Assembly (NCBI GenBank): GCA_035645275.1
Contig: DASQMX010000026.1
Coordinates: 620,001 to 684,000 of the forward strand
Origin: Paranoxybacillus sp035645275
Lineage (GTDB): Bacteria; Bacillota; Bacilli; Bacillales; Anoxybacillaceae
DNA length: 64,000 bases
Reading direction: 5' to 3'
Part shown: positions 53,120-61,384 of the stretch, one piece after another
How the letters are laid out: each line of letters opens with the position of its first letter
Position numbering within the stretch: the first letter of the stretch is position 1
Notes under the pieces: model-generated
The model's input: the letters and a program-made list of their open reading frames with translations, nothing else
What the model was told of the DNA's origin: nothing
The model's database searches: none
Position numbers and translations under genes: made by a program

Positions 53120-55756
53120 TTATAAAACGGATTTTACCCATTCTTCGACAAATTGAAGAGCTTGGTCCACTTTATTCGGGTCTTTTCCGCCTGCTTGTGC
53201 CATATCCGGACGACCGCCACCACCGCCGCCACATCGCGTTGCTACTTCTTTAATTAATTGACCAGCATGATACCCTTTGCCAACTAAATCTTTTGTCACG
53301 CCGGCAATCAAATTCACTTTTTCTCCTTGTACGGATGCCAACACGATAACAGCAGAACCTAATTTTTGTTTTAACTCATCGACCATTGTGCGCAAGTTAT
53401 TCATATCTATTGCATTTACTTTACTTGCAAGGACATTGACACCATTTATTTCCTTTACTTTATTCACAAGATTCGCCGCTTCCATGTTTCCTAAGCGGGC
53501 AGCTAATGATTCATTTTCGCGCTGCAATTCACGGATTTCGTTCATGAGCGAATCAATACGGTCGACAATATCTTTTGGATTTGTTTTTAATTTTTGTGCC
53601 GCTTCCTGTAATAGCGCAATTTGCTCATTCATTAAGCGATATGCAGCTTCCCCGGTAACTGCTTCAATACGACGCGTACCTGCTCCGATTCCCGATTCGG
53701 AAACAATTTTAAACAAGCCGATAGCTGCTGTATTTGGTACATGGCAGCCACCGCAAAGCTCGAGGCTGTAGTCGCCAACTTTCACAACGCGAACAATGTC
53801 GCCATATTTTTCGCCAAACAGCGCCATCGCTCCCATCGCTTTTGCTTCCTCAAGCGGTTTATAATCAATTTCAACAGCGAGACTGCGCCAAATTTTATCA
53901 TTGACAATCGCTTCAATTTGTTCTAATTCTTCTGGTTTTACTTGTCCAAAATGCGAGAAGTCAAAACGTAAACGCTCCGGAGTCACTAAAGAACCAGCTT
54001 GGTTAACATGAACGCCGAGTACATCTTTTAATGCTTGATGGAGAAGATGCGTCGCTGTATGGTTTTTAATAATATTGGCACGCTTCTGTTCGTTTAGATG
54101 CGCTGTATATGTTTCACCTTTTTTAAGCGTCCCTTTTTCGACAATCACATGGTGCAAATGTTGACCGTTTGGCGCTTTTTGCACGTCTTTCACATACACT
54201 TTCGTTGCATCGTTTTCAATCCAGCCCTGGTCAGCGATTTGTCCGCCGCTTTCCGCATAGAACGGTGTGACGTCGAGAATAATTTGTGCTTCTTCTCCTT
54301 CGTTGACTTCATCAACTAATTCACCGTTTTTCACAATGACTTCCACAACAGACTCGGTGCGAAGTTGATCATAACCAACGAATTTGCTTTCCACTCGAAT
54401 GTCGCCAAGAACTCCGCCTTGCACCTGCATTGAATCCACTTCTTGACGAGCTGCCCGGGCACGTTCACGTTGGCGTTCCATTTCTTGTTCAAAGCCTTCA
54501 TGGTCGACTTTCATACCTTCTTCTTCCGCATATTCTTCCGTTAATTCGATCGGGAATCCGTATGTGTCATATAATCGGAAAACATCTTCACCGGAGATTG
54601 TATCGCTTCCTCGTTCTTTTTCTTTTTGAATAACGCTTGCTAAAATCGCCAGTCCTTCATGAAGTGTTTCATGGAAGCGTTCTTCTTCGGTTTTAATCAC
54701 TTTTTGAATAAACTCCGCTTTTTCTTTTACTTCTGGATAATAATCAACCATGATTTCGCCGACAACCGGAACCAATTCATACATAAATGGACGATTAATG
54801 TTTAATTGTTTCGCATAGCGTACCGCACGGCGCAACAAGCGGCGCAATACATAACCGCGGCCTTCGTTTGAAGGAAGCGCACCATCACCAATGGCAAATG
54901 TCACCGTACGAATATGGTCAGCAATCACTTTGAACGCAACATCTTTGTCAGCATCAACGCGATATTTCTCGCCAGAAATTTCTTCTGTTGCCTTAATAAT
55001 CGGCATGAAAAGATCTGTATCAAAGTTAGTTGGAACATTTTGCAGAATAGAGCACATGCGCTCTAGTCCCATACCTGTATCAATATTTTTCTTTGGCAGC
55101 GGCGTATATGTACCATCTGGATTATGGTTAAATTGCGAAAACACAAGGTTCCATACTTCTAAATAGCGTTCATTTTCACCGCCTGGATATAATTCCGGGT
55201 CGTTCGGGTCGTTACCGAATTCTTCACCGCGATCATAGAAAATCTCCGTATTCGGTCCGCTTGGGCCTTCACCAATATCCCAGAAGTTACCTTCTAAACG
55301 AATAATGCGCTCTTCTGGAATGCCGATTTCTTTATGCCAAATTTCAAACGCCTCATCGTCTTCAGGATGAATCGTAACAGATAAGCGATTTGGGTCAAAA
55401 CCAATCCATTTATCGCTTGTTAAAAACTCCCATGCCCAATGAATCGCTTCACGTTTAAAATAGTCACCAATGGAGAAGTTACCGAGCATTTCAAAGAACG
55501 TATGATGACGCGCTGTTTTTCCAACATTTTCAATATCGTTTGTTCGAATCGACTTTTGTGCGTTACAAATGCGTGGATTATCAGGAATGACACGGCCATC
55601 AAAATACTTTTTTAACGTTGCTACGCCGCTGTTAATCCATAATAGCGATGGATCATCAATCGGAATCAAAGACGCACTTGGCTCAACTGCATGACCTTTT
55701 TCCTTAAAAAAGTCAAGAAACATTTGACGAACTTGCGCAGATGTTAGCTTTTTCAT
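53120..55756 (-). CDS. alaS: Alanyl-tRNA synthetase
   Basis: Class II synthetase, 878 aa from ATG at 55756 (MKKLTSAQVRQMF; GAGGAGG upstream). Catalytic core with motif 2 and 3 (RTNDIENVGKTARHHTFFEMLGNF is split here for brevity; GMGLERM present). The editing domain has the zinc site HTATHLLH and CGGCHV, and the C-terminal C-Ala domain has GGGGGGRPDMAQAGG. Full length. Controlled by the T-box leader upstream. Confidence 0.98.
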   Translation of the reverse strand: MKKLTSAQVRQMFLDFFKEKGHAVEPSASLIPIDDPSLLWINSGVATLKKYFDGRVIPDNPRICNAQKSIRTNDIENVGKTARHHTFFEMLGNFSIGDYFKREAIHWAWEFLTSDKWIGFDPNRLSVTIHPEDDEAFEIWHKEIGIPEERIIRLEGNFWDIGEGPSGPNTEIFYDRGEEFGNDPNDPELYPGGENERYLEVWNLVFSQFNHNPDGTYTPLPKKNIDTGMGLERMCSILQNVPTNFDTDLFMPIIKATEEISGEKYRVDADKDVAFKVIADHIRTVTFAIGDGALPSNEGRGYVLRRLLRRAVRYAKQLNINRPFMYELVPVVGEIMVDYYPEVKEKAEFIQKVIKTEEERFHETLHEGLAILASVIQKEKERGSDTISGEDVFRLYDTYGFPIELTEEYAEEEGMKVDHEGFEQEMERQRERARAARQEVDSMQVQGGVLGDIRVESKFVGYDQLRTESVVEVIVKNGELVDEVNEGEEAQIILDVTPFYAESGGQIADQGWIENDATKVYVKDVQKAPNGQHLHHVIVEKGTLKKGETYTAHLNEQKRANIIKNHTATHLLHQALKDVLGVHVNQAGSLVTPERLRFDFSHFGQVKPEELEQIEAIVNDKIWRSLAVEIDYKPLEEAKAMGAMALFGEKYGDIVRVVKVGDYSLELCGGCHVPNTAAIGLFKIVSESGIGAGTRRIEAVTGEAAYRLMNEQIALLQEAAQKLKTNPKDIVDRIDSLMNEIRELQRENESLAARLGNMEAANLVNKVKEINGVNVLASKVNAIDMNNLRTMVDELKQKLGSAVIVLASVQGEKVNLIAGVTKDLVGKGYHAGQLIKEVATRCGGGGGGRPDMAQAGGKDPNKVDQALQFVEEWVKSVL

Positions 55757-55782
55757 GTCCATTCCTCCTCTTTTCTTTATTT

Positions 55783-55821
55783 AAAAAAATAAACTCTCAT
55801 CCCTGCTCAGGGACGAGAGTT
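55783..55821 (-). terminator. T-box terminator of alaS
   Basis: Minus strand AACTCTCGTCCCTG AG CAGGGATGAGAGTT then a TATTTTTTT tract. Its 5' arm can instead pair in the antiterminator. Confidence 0.93.
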
Positions 55822-56035
55822 ATGCTCGCGGTACCACCCTGTTTATGAACGTAAAAAACGTTCATCACCTCAAAAGTCGTAACGTGACTTCCCCGGCAGG
55901 TTTTGCCTGCGCTCTGGATTAGCTTTCTGTTACCCTTCATCTGGAATTTCTTTCAGCCACGGAAATTCCTCTCTGTGCGCTTCAATGCGCTTTAAGATGG
56001 ACTGTAACATACTCGATCCTTCATCGCGTTTATGT
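55822..56035 (-). promoter_or_regulatory. T-box leader (tRNA-Ala responsive) of alaS
   Basis: The invariant T-box AACAGGGTGGTACCGCG lies at 55827-55843. Upstream on the minus strand is a stem I candidate in which GGAATTTC and GAAATTCC enclose CGTGGCTGAAA, with GCT as probable Ala specifier codon. Uncharged tRNA-Ala would stabilise the antiterminator and allow alaS transcription. Confidence 0.93.
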
Positions 56036-56051
56036 ATCCATTTTCATTAAA

Positions 56052-56081
56052 ATTATAGACAATTTAGATTTATTTTGTCAA
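56052..56081 (-). promoter_or_regulatory. SigA promoter of alaS T-box transcript
   Basis: Minus strand TTGACA, 18 bp, TATAAT: both hexamers perfect. The -35 box overlaps the stop codon of the upstream yrrI gene. Confidence 0.9.
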
Positions 56082-57139
56082 TGATTGCTGAACTGTGCTT
56101 TTGCATGTAATAACGCGACTTTTAAAACGGCTGTGAAAGGCACTGCCAAAATTAACCCTACAACCCCGCCCAATTCCCCGCCAAGAAATAACGCAAACAT
56201 AATGACAAGGGGATGCAGGTGAAGTTTTTTTCCAACGATAAAAGGTGACAGTATGTTGCCTTCTAAAAATTGTATCACAAAAATAATGACAACGACAATC
56301 ATCACCGTCTTGATGGAAATGGTTGCTGCTAAAATCACCGCAGGAACCGCCCCAATAATCGGTCCGAAATATGGAATAATATTGGTTGCCCCAATAATTA
56401 GGCCGAGCAGAAGCGGGTACTTCATTCCGGCAATCCATAAGGCAACCGTAGCAATCGTCCCAATAATTAAACAAACAAATAACTGACCGCGAATATAATT
56501 GCCAAGCGATTCGTCAACATCCTTTAAAAACGCTATGCCCCGTAGACGCCAACGTTTCGGTGTAATATACCATACTGCTTTCTTAATTTGCTCAATGTCC
56601 TTTAACATGTAAAAGACAATGACAGGAATTAAAGCAAAGACGATGGCTGAATTAATAAAACCCTTTAAGCTGTTTAAAATTTTTGTTAGCAAGTTTCCAA
56701 TGGACTGTTCAGCCTGCGTTAACAATGTTTCCACACGCATATGAATCTCTTCTGGCCATGCAGAAGTTTCATTATGGATTTGGTTCGTCCAGCCCCGATA
56801 TGTTTCGACTAGCTGCGGTAAACTGACGCTTAAATCTTTTAATTGTTGAATGAATAAAGGGACCCCTTTATACAGCCCATAGCCGATGCCGCCAAAGAAA
56901 ATAATGTAAATAATTAAAATCGCTAAAGCCCGCGGAACCCCTCTTTCATGAATGTTTTCAATAAGCGGGTGCAGTAAATAGGTAATAAACCCGGCAATAG
57001 CAAAAGGAATGATGGCTGTAAACAATAAATCGAATATAGGAAGCCAAATCGCTTTAAGGCGAATGACTAAGTAAACAATCACAATCAGTAATAGGATTTT
57101 CCCTAAACGGACAAATGACAACAACTGTTGTTCGCGCAC
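56078..57139 (-). CDS. yrrI: AI-2E family transporter YrrI
   Basis: Second permease of this family in the window, with about eight membrane helices and NIIPYFGPIIGAVPAVILA, LEGNILSPFIVGKKLHLHPL and LILAVPFTAVLKV. Substrate unknown. GTG at 57139 (VREQQLLSF) has GGGGGG 7 nt upstream, 353 aa; the frame extends five codons through that site. Position before alaS as in B. subtilis. Confidence 0.9.
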   Translation of the reverse strand: MREQQLLSFVRLGKILLLIVIVYLVIRLKAIWLPIFDLLFTAIIPFAIAGFITYLLHPLIENIHERGVPRALAILIIYIIFFGGIGYGLYKGVPLFIQQLKDLSVSLPQLVETYRGWTNQIHNETSAWPEEIHMRVETLLTQAEQSIGNLLTKILNSLKGFINSAIVFALIPVIVFYMLKDIEQIKKAVWYITPKRWRLRGIAFLKDVDESLGNYIRGQLFVCLIIGTIATVALWIAGMKYPLLLGLIIGATNIIPYFGPIIGAVPAVILAATISIKTVMIVVVIIFVIQFLEGNILSPFIVGKKLHLHPLVIMFALFLGGELGGVVGLILAVPFTAVLKVALLHAKAQFSNH

Positions 57140-57266
57140 AACACATCCCCCCACATTATTAGTGTGAGGGAATTCGTAACAATTATGCGAATTTCCTCAT
57201 AAAGCAGGAGTTTTATTTAAAATGGAAAAGTGCTTTAACGTATTTTATGCTCCACAAACAAAAAAC

Positions 57267-57368
57267 GAGGCTGACCCTTAATGTCAGCCCCCACAACCAC
57301 AATATAGTGAGGTAAAAACACTATATATGATGGATTTCGCGTAAGGTCAGGCACTTTTGGATCAGCCC
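57267..57368 (-). repeat. Palindromic intergenic repeat, copy J
   Basis: Minus orientation: outer CGAGGCTGACCC and GGATCAGCCCC, inner GTTGTGGGGGCTGACA and GTGCCTGACCTTACGCG read on the minus strand, and the AAATCCATCATATATAGTG block shared with copies A, D and F. Lies 13 nt after the yrzQ stop. With a hairpin (GAGGGAATTCG/CGAATTTCCTC) near 57165-57200 it fills the gap before yrrI. Confidence 0.87.
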
Positions 57369-57381
57369 CACTGATCATTCT

Positions 57382-57516
57382 CTAGAAAATCGCTCTTGTT
57401 AAACGCCTTCCCATTCTTCTTATTGTTCTGCCGTTCATGAAGTTATTGCGCTGAGCATATTGATATGCGGCAACACCTAAACCAATCGCCAACAAAGAGG
57501 TAAGGGTACGGTTCAT
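57382..57516 (-). CDS. yrzQ: YrzQ-like small protein (DUF3918)
   Basis: 44 residues: MNRTLTSLLAIGLGVAAYQY then a basic C-terminal half with TIRRMGRRLTRAIF. AGGAGG precedes ATG at 57516. N-terminal hydrophobic helix and Arg-rich tail suggest a membrane-associated peptide. Function unknown. It is too short to be called by length alone, but composition, ribosome site and family resemblance support it. Confidence 0.75.
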   Translation of the reverse strand: MNRTLTSLLAIGLGVAAYQYAQRNNFMNGRTIRRMGRRLTRAIF

Positions 57517-57528
57517 GCGGCTTTCCTC

Positions 57529-57729
57529 CTAAAAATTAATGGTACGTTCATTTTCATCGAATAAATCATCGAGAGAGCTCAAAGTACCGTCTTCTTCCAC
57601 TTGGTGAGTGTAAATCATTCCATTAGAAACGGAAAGTTCAATAAAACAATTCCAGCAATAATACTGATTGAAGCCAATTTTTCCTAAGTCTTTGCTTTTA
57701 CAATTTGGGCACTGAAGCACCGAAGCCAC
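57529..57729 (-). CDS. Small zinc-ribbon protein (YrzR-like)
   Basis: 66 residues with CPNCKSKDLGKIG and YYCWNCFIE, two CxxC knuckles that probably bind one zinc; the C-terminal half is acidic. Function unknown. Lies 5 nt after yrrD and 12 nt before yrzQ, so probably co-transcribed. Confidence 0.8.
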   Translation of the reverse strand: MASVLQCPNCKSKDLGKIGFNQYYCWNCFIELSVSNGMIYTHQVEEDGTLSSLDDLFDENERTINF

Positions 57730-57734
57730 TCTCC

Positions 57735-58208
57735 TTAAACAATTGTGTTCACAATAATCGCTTCTTCTCCGACAATAATAGGGACTGTTTGAATCCGTTT
57801 TTTTCCCTCCGTTACATCAGCAAAGAAGCCTTCTGTTATCTCATATCCTTCGATTGTGCCCAAATGTTCATGAAAATATACATCATCTAATAACCCTAGT
57901 TTTTCACCTTTAGAAGTAATAACTGGTTTACCAGCAATCCCTCGGTGCGTATAAAGAGAGTAGCTTTGTTCGGAAAGATTTACATGCTTAATGGCAGAAG
58001 AAGAGGCGACAATCACACCGTCTGTTCCTATCGCAGTAATGGCTAGCATCGGGATATAACGACGTCGCTCGAAAAATTTCTTCCCCTCCATGATTAGCCC
58101 TTCGATTTTTCCGGTATTTGTAAAACAAAGGTCACTTACTTTTCCAAGCATTTTGCCTGTTTCCTGCTCATAAACGGGCAATCCTTTTACGAGTGAAAAT
58201 GTTCGCAA
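57735..58208 (-). CDS. yrrD: YrrD, PRC-barrel domain protein
   Basis: Two PRC-barrel-like repeats (LVKGLPVYEQETGKMLGKVS and GIAGKPVITSKGEKLGLLDD). Function unknown; such domains bind RNA or partner proteins. TTG at 58208 (MRTFSLVKG) lies 7 nt after AAAGGTGG and is preferred; the frame could start at 58232 (ATG), whose own ribosome site is poor. 157 aa. Confidence 0.85.
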   Translation of the reverse strand: MRTFSLVKGLPVYEQETGKMLGKVSDLCFTNTGKIEGLIMEGKKFFERRRYIPMLAITAIGTDGVIVASSSAIKHVNLSEQSYSLYTHRGIAGKPVITSKGEKLGLLDDVYFHEHLGTIEGYEITEGFFADVTEGKKRIQTVPIIVGEEAIIVNTIV

Positions 58209-58234
58209 AGAGCTCGCCACCTTTCCGAACATTT

Positions 58235-60598
58235 TTATGTTGTGCTCTCTTCCATAAAGTCATACGGTGAAACGTTTTCCATACCAACGTGTGCATCTTC
58301 AAGCGGAAGTTCTCCTTCTTCTGGCGGTTTTACGATTTCGCTCAGCTTATGCGCCAATGTCGTTTGGCGAGCCCCGTCATCGCAGCGGGCGACTCCTAAT
58401 TTCAGTGCCTCTTCCTCGCCGCATAAAATTAAAAATTGTTTACTTCTTGTCACCGCTGTATAAATTAAGTTTCGCCGCAGCATACGGTAATAGCTTTTAA
58501 CAACCGGCAAAATGACAATTGGAAATTCGCTTCCTTGTGATTTATGAATCGAGCAGCAGTAAGCATGTGTGATTTGCGTTAAATCTTGGCGCGTGTACGT
58601 CACTTCATTTCCATCAAAAGAAACAACAACGAGGTCCTGTTTTTCTGTATTTTCTTTTGCATAAAAAACGGCTACAATTTCGCCAATATCTCCATTAAAG
58701 ACGTTTTGCTCAGGCTGGTTGACAAGCTGCAATACTTTGTCGCCAACACGGTAAACAACTTCGCCAAATAAAAGTTCGCGCTTTTGTTCTGACTTTGGAT
58801 TAAACAGCTCTTGAAGCATTTTGTTTAAATTATCAATTCCTGCCGGTCCGCGGTACATCGGGGCCAGCACTTGAATATCTTTCGCACTATAGCCCTTGCT
58901 TTTGGCATTGGCGGCAATTTGGCGAACCACTTCTAACACTTGTGAAGCATTGCATTTAATAAAAGAACGGTCCGCTTTCGGGGCAGCAATGTCAGCAGGA
59001 AGTGTACCCTTTTTAATATGATGGGCTAAATCAATAATCGAGGAGCCCTCTGCTTGACGATATACTTCTGTAAGACGAACGGTTGGAATGACGCCTGTTT
59101 GCAACAAATCTTTCAATACTTGTCCCGGTCCGACAGATGGCAATTGGTCTTCATCACCGACAAGAATGACTTGAATGTCGTCAGGAAGCGATTTAAAAAG
59201 CTGGTTTGCCAACCATGTATCAACCATTGACATTTCATCGACAATCAGCAGTTTACCGTTAATCGGTTCATCTTCATCATGCGCAAAGCCTTCTACACCG
59301 TTCCAGCCGAGCAACCGATGAATCGTCACCGCCGGCAATCCTGTTGATTCGCTCATTCGCTTTGCCGCCCGTCCAGTTGGCGCAGCCAATAAAATGGGAA
59401 AAGGATTGTCTTTATTATAGTCTTTCGGATTGAGGGAAACGCCATGCAAATCAGCAAAAATTTCTACAATTCCTTTGATGACGGTCGTTTTTCCTGTACC
59501 CGGCCCACCCGTCAAAATAAAAACGGGAGAGGCAAGCGCTTTTTGAATGGCTTCTTTTTGCAAAGGAGCATATTGAACGGAAAGACGTTCCTCGAGCCTC
59601 CCGAGCGCCAGCAAAAATTCTGATTCAGGAAAAACCGTCACTGATTCTGTTTGCTGTAATAGTCGTTTTATGTTCGTTACAATCCCTTTTTCCGCAAAAT
59701 AAAGCGATGGAATATAAAACTTCGCATCTTCCTTAATCAATTTTCCTTCTTCTGTAAGCATTAATAATTGCTGTGAAATGGCCGTTTCTGGAATTTCCTC
59801 GTCCCGTTTCGCTTCAAGCAAATGTTTGACATTGAAAAGCAGCTGCTCTTCGGTTAAATAAACGTGTCCTTCCTGTAAACAATCGCGCTCGAGAACAAAT
59901 AAACAAGCTGCCCGAATGCGGTCAGGGTGATTTCCTGAAATCCCTAGTTGGTACCCTAAGTCATCAGCGCGTCCAAAACCGATTCCTTCAACATCCTCAA
60001 CGAGTTGATATGGATTTTTTTGAATGATTTCGAGCGTTTCGTCTTTATACACTTGATAAATTTTCATCGATAACTGCGGGCCGAAACCAAATTGGGAAAG
60101 AGCGATCATAATCTGTTCTAAGCCTTGATGCTCTTTTAAGGCCTCATATAGTTCCTGAGCCTTTGCCTTTGAAAGTTTCGGCACTTTATGTAATGCTTGC
60201 GGGTCTGCTAATATGACAGAAATCGCGTTTTCTCCTAGAGTTTCGACAATCGCTTCCGCCGTTTTTTTACCAATTCCCTTAAACAAATCACTCGATAAAT
60301 ATTGAATAACTCCTTCTTTTGTTTGTGGAAAGTCTTTGCGAAAATGGTGGACAACATATTGCTTTCCAAATTTCGGATGTTCTTTAAATGCACCATAAAA
60401 TATATAAGTGTCATGTTCATACATCCGAGGGAAATATCCAGTTACAACAACTTCTGCTTCATCAAAAGGTTCATTTGTTTCATCAATTCGAATGCGAACG
60501 ACGGAATACAAATTACTTTCATTATGAAAAATCGTCGCAACATGCGTTCCTTTAATAAACGATTTTTCAGCGAAATCAAAAGTCTCTTGTTGTTGCAC
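58235..60598 (-). CDS. recD2: ATP-dependent RecD2 DNA helicase
   Basis: SF1B 5'-3' helicase, 787 aa. An N-terminal OB/HhH region (GIGKKTAEAIVE, VEGIGFGRADD) precedes Walker A LTGGPGTGKTTVIKG, Walker B VDEMSMVD and the C-terminal helicase motifs with AYCCSIHKSQGSEFP. GTG start after GGGGGG. RecB/RecC partners are absent in these bacteria; RecD2 acts alone in repair and fork stability. Confidence 0.96.
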   Translation of the reverse strand: MQQQETFDFAEKSFIKGTHVATIFHNESNLYSVVRIRIDETNEPFDEAEVVVTGYFPRMYEHDTYIFYGAFKEHPKFGKQYVVHHFRKDFPQTKEGVIQYLSSDLFKGIGKKTAEAIVETLGENAISVILADPQALHKVPKLSKAKAQELYEALKEHQGLEQIMIALSQFGFGPQLSMKIYQVYKDETLEIIQKNPYQLVEDVEGIGFGRADDLGYQLGISGNHPDRIRAACLFVLERDCLQEGHVYLTEEQLLFNVKHLLEAKRDEEIPETAISQQLLMLTEEGKLIKEDAKFYIPSLYFAEKGIVTNIKRLLQQTESVTVFPESEFLLALGRLEERLSVQYAPLQKEAIQKALASPVFILTGGPGTGKTTVIKGIVEIFADLHGVSLNPKDYNKDNPFPILLAAPTGRAAKRMSESTGLPAVTIHRLLGWNGVEGFAHDEDEPINGKLLIVDEMSMVDTWLANQLFKSLPDDIQVILVGDEDQLPSVGPGQVLKDLLQTGVIPTVRLTEVYRQAEGSSIIDLAHHIKKGTLPADIAAPKADRSFIKCNASQVLEVVRQIAANAKSKGYSAKDIQVLAPMYRGPAGIDNLNKMLQELFNPKSEQKRELLFGEVVYRVGDKVLQLVNQPEQNVFNGDIGEIVAVFYAKENTEKQDLVVVSFDGNEVTYTRQDLTQITHAYCCSIHKSQGSEFPIVILPVVKSYYRMLRRNLIYTAVTRSKQFLILCGEEEALKLGVARCDDGARQTTLAHKLSEIVKPPEEGELPLEDAHVGMENVSPYDFMEESTT

Positions 60599-60620
60599 GT
60601 GGTTTCCCCCCGTTTTTCCC

Positions 60621-61286
60621 TTAATGTTGCTTTAATGCCTTTTCCATTAATTTCTTTCCATGCCCAGCAAGCAAATGGTCAGGCTGAATAGCGAGCGCTT
60701 TTGTAAACATGTTGAGCGCTGTCTGTACATCATCTTTATAGGCGTAGGCAACCCCGAGATTATAGTAAGCATCAGCATGATTTTCATCTAACTCAATTGT
60801 TTTATGGAATTGTTTCATCGCTTCATCAACGAACTCCAACTGCGCTAAACAAAGACCGAACTGAAAAATCGCTTCCACATCGTCCTCGTTTAATTCAGCG
60901 GCACGCTGCAAATATGGAAGGGCAAGCTTTGGCTGTTCTAAATACATAAGCGACATGCCAAGCATAAAAAAGACATCGGCATCGTTAAGACCTTTTTTCA
61001 TTGCTTTTTCAAACATCTCTTTCGCTTGCATAAACTGCCCACGGTTATAATAAATAGAGCCTGTGCTATAATACGCAGCAGCTGCATTTTCATCAAGTTC
61101 GATTGCTTTTTTGAAAAATTTGAGCGCCTTTTCTTCTTCTCCGACAGCCGCTAACACATTTCCAAAATTAATGTAGCCAACCGGATCGTTTGGATTTGCT
61201 TCAATCGCTTCATTAAAGCATTTTACCGCTTCTTCATAGTTTCCTTGCTGCATATATTGAATTCCTAAACGGTTTTTATCTTCCAT
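60621..61286 (-). CDS. yrrB: YrrB, tetratricopeptide repeat protein
   Basis: 221 residues made of about six TPR units of 34 residues (for example EAVKCFNEAIEANPNDPVGY and EALAIQPDHLLAGHGKKL-like end). A scaffold protein; in B. subtilis proposed to link MnmA, IscS and others. ATG at 61286 (MEDKNRLGIQYM) is chosen because the longer reading frame to 61385 runs through repeat copy K. Confidence 0.88.
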   Translation of the reverse strand: MEDKNRLGIQYMQQGNYEEAVKCFNEAIEANPNDPVGYINFGNVLAAVGEEEKALKFFKKAIELDENAAAAYYSTGSIYYNRGQFMQAKEMFEKAMKKGLNDADVFFMLGMSLMYLEQPKLALPYLQRAAELNEDDVEAIFQFGLCLAQLEFVDEAMKQFHKTIELDENHADAYYNLGVAYAYKDDVQTALNMFTKALAIQPDHLLAGHGKKLMEKALKQH

Positions 61287-61325
61287 TTTTAACTTCAACT
61301 CCCTTTTTAGTTTAACATACATAAA

Positions 61326-61376
61326 AGAGGCTGTCTCATAAGGGTCTGACCCTGGGCTTTTGAGACAGCCTCTTTT
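61326..61376 (+). repeat. Palindromic repeat, internally deleted copy K
   Basis: Only 51 bp: GAGGCTGTCTCATAAGGGTC then TGACCCTGGGCTTTTGAGACAGCCTC. It equals copy I with the interval between its two GGGTCTGACC direct repeats removed. Remains a strong terminator-like hairpin with A and T runs at both ends, 8 nt after the mnmA stop. Confidence 0.85.
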
Positions 61377-61384
61377 TTCAGTCA

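Noticed and set aside
53277..53771. 164-codon plus-strand ORF
   Set aside because: Antisense to the alaS C-terminal half with shadow-like composition (Ser, Phe and Cys rich).
801..61376. Reading the dispersed repeats as a CRISPR array
   Set aside because: Copies are kilobases apart, palindromic over their full length, and have no regular spacers or cas genes.
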